Positions 63,580 to 64,000 of a stretch of 64,000 nt of DNA are shown piece by piece. The stretch lies in NCBI GenBank assembly GCA_036936605.1, contig JAUPFV010000001.1, positions 246,014,925-246,078,924 of the forward strand. Direction: 5' to 3'. Within the stretch, counting starts at the first letter, position 1, and each line of letters begins with the position of its first letter. The position numbers and the translations under genes are program-made. Below the pieces are notes generated by a model. That model was not told the origin of the DNA. It saw only the letters and a list, made by a program, of their open reading frames with translations, and searched no databases. The stretch is from Limnanthes douglasii subsp. nivea (taxonomy: Eukaryota; Streptophyta; Magnoliopsida; Brassicales; Limnanthaceae).

Positions 63580-64000
63580 CTAAGATTGCACCTTTAAAAC
63601 TTCAGCGGACTTCACTTCATCTTCTTCTTTCTTCCTTAGTTTCAGTTTAGAGAGCTACCATTAAAGACAACCATAAGCTTGAAATTGGTGTGATTTCAAA
63701 TGGTATCTGCATATGATTCCAAGTTTTGTATCCGTAAATGTGAAGATGAAACTAAGTTGACTCAGAGACCAGTATTTTGAGGTTGGGAGGCTGTAAGGCT
63801 TCATTTTTTCTACTTCATTGTACTTTGTTGTCTTTAATTTTGCTTTATTATTGCTACAAAATGAAGATACACTTAAGAACAAAACAGAGGTAAACTATAC
63901 TGGAGCTCAAAGGTAAGATTGTTTTCCAGTTCTGATATAACCTATATGTGAATTCTCTAAGAACACAATTGTTTCTAGTTTTTTGGTGACTTAAATTCTT
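63580..64000. other. Downstream sequence, no gene recognised
   Basis: CT-rich tract TTCATCTTCTTCTTTCTTCC at 63616 and an unconvincing short minus ORF (63661-63882). It could be the leader of a gene beyond the window edge, but nothing proves it. Confidence 0.25.

Noticed and set aside
63661..63882. Minus ORF at the right edge as a gene
   Set aside because: Short, no domain, low-complexity; insufficient evidence.
1..64000. tRNA or rRNA genes
   Set aside because: No cloverleaf with intact A/B boxes and no rRNA-like block was recognised; only primer-binding sites complementary to tRNA were seen.

Overview
The window reads as nuclear DNA of a flowering plant, most likely a eudicot. The evidence is AT-rich intergenic sequence, plant-type Ty3 (Tat and chromovirus) and Ty1 retrotransposons, plant L1-type LINEs with an ORF1 DUF4283 domain, a nuclear copy of plastid DNA, part of a chloroplast chaperonin gene, and a five-exon NPF (NRT1/PTR) transporter gene with normal plant splice sites. 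I cannot name the species. Almost everything except the NPF gene is transposon-derived and decayed.

Layout. 1-1076: LINE ORF1 fragment (+). 1077-8885: 5'-truncated Tat-type Ty3 element A, with gag-pol on the minus strand and an antisense spliced gene on the plus strand. 8885-9480: LINE ORF1 fragment (-). 9490-25560: a nested cluster. A Ty1/copia integrase region (-) is split by a Reina-like chromovirus (9701-25109, TSD AAGAT). Its gag is split by about 0.7 kb of plastid DNA (rps11 joined to rpoC2), and rps11 is split by a full-length Tat element B (13982-23906, TSD AACAA). 25855-32285: one or two elements carrying short tandem repeats built on ATCTATCA and pieces of host genes (ABCC transporter, an RNA-binding-like C terminus, the first exons of CPN20), bounded by three copies of a 10-mer. 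32452-33487: a terminal-inverted-repeat element with a 40-bp array. 33880-36250: LINE 5' half (-). 36904-37153: a MITE. 37155 onward: a short TRIM/copia-like LTR. 38390-39120: LINE 3' end. 39130-43740: AT-rich relics. 43740-49240: a near full-length but dead L1 LINE (+). 50780-58560: Tat element C, heavily decayed, again with a plus-strand antisense gene. 60579-63261: the NPF gene (589 aa after splicing), with a foldback element in intron 2.

Most interesting points: (1) the multi-layer nest that includes organelle DNA; (2) the antisense gene in all three Tat elements, whose domain and intron position appear conserved after a W-K/S/P motif, arguing that it is a real spliced gene; (3) the gene-fragment-carrying repeat element and its ATCTATCA arrays. 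All homology calls are by eye from remembered family motifs; no search was run.
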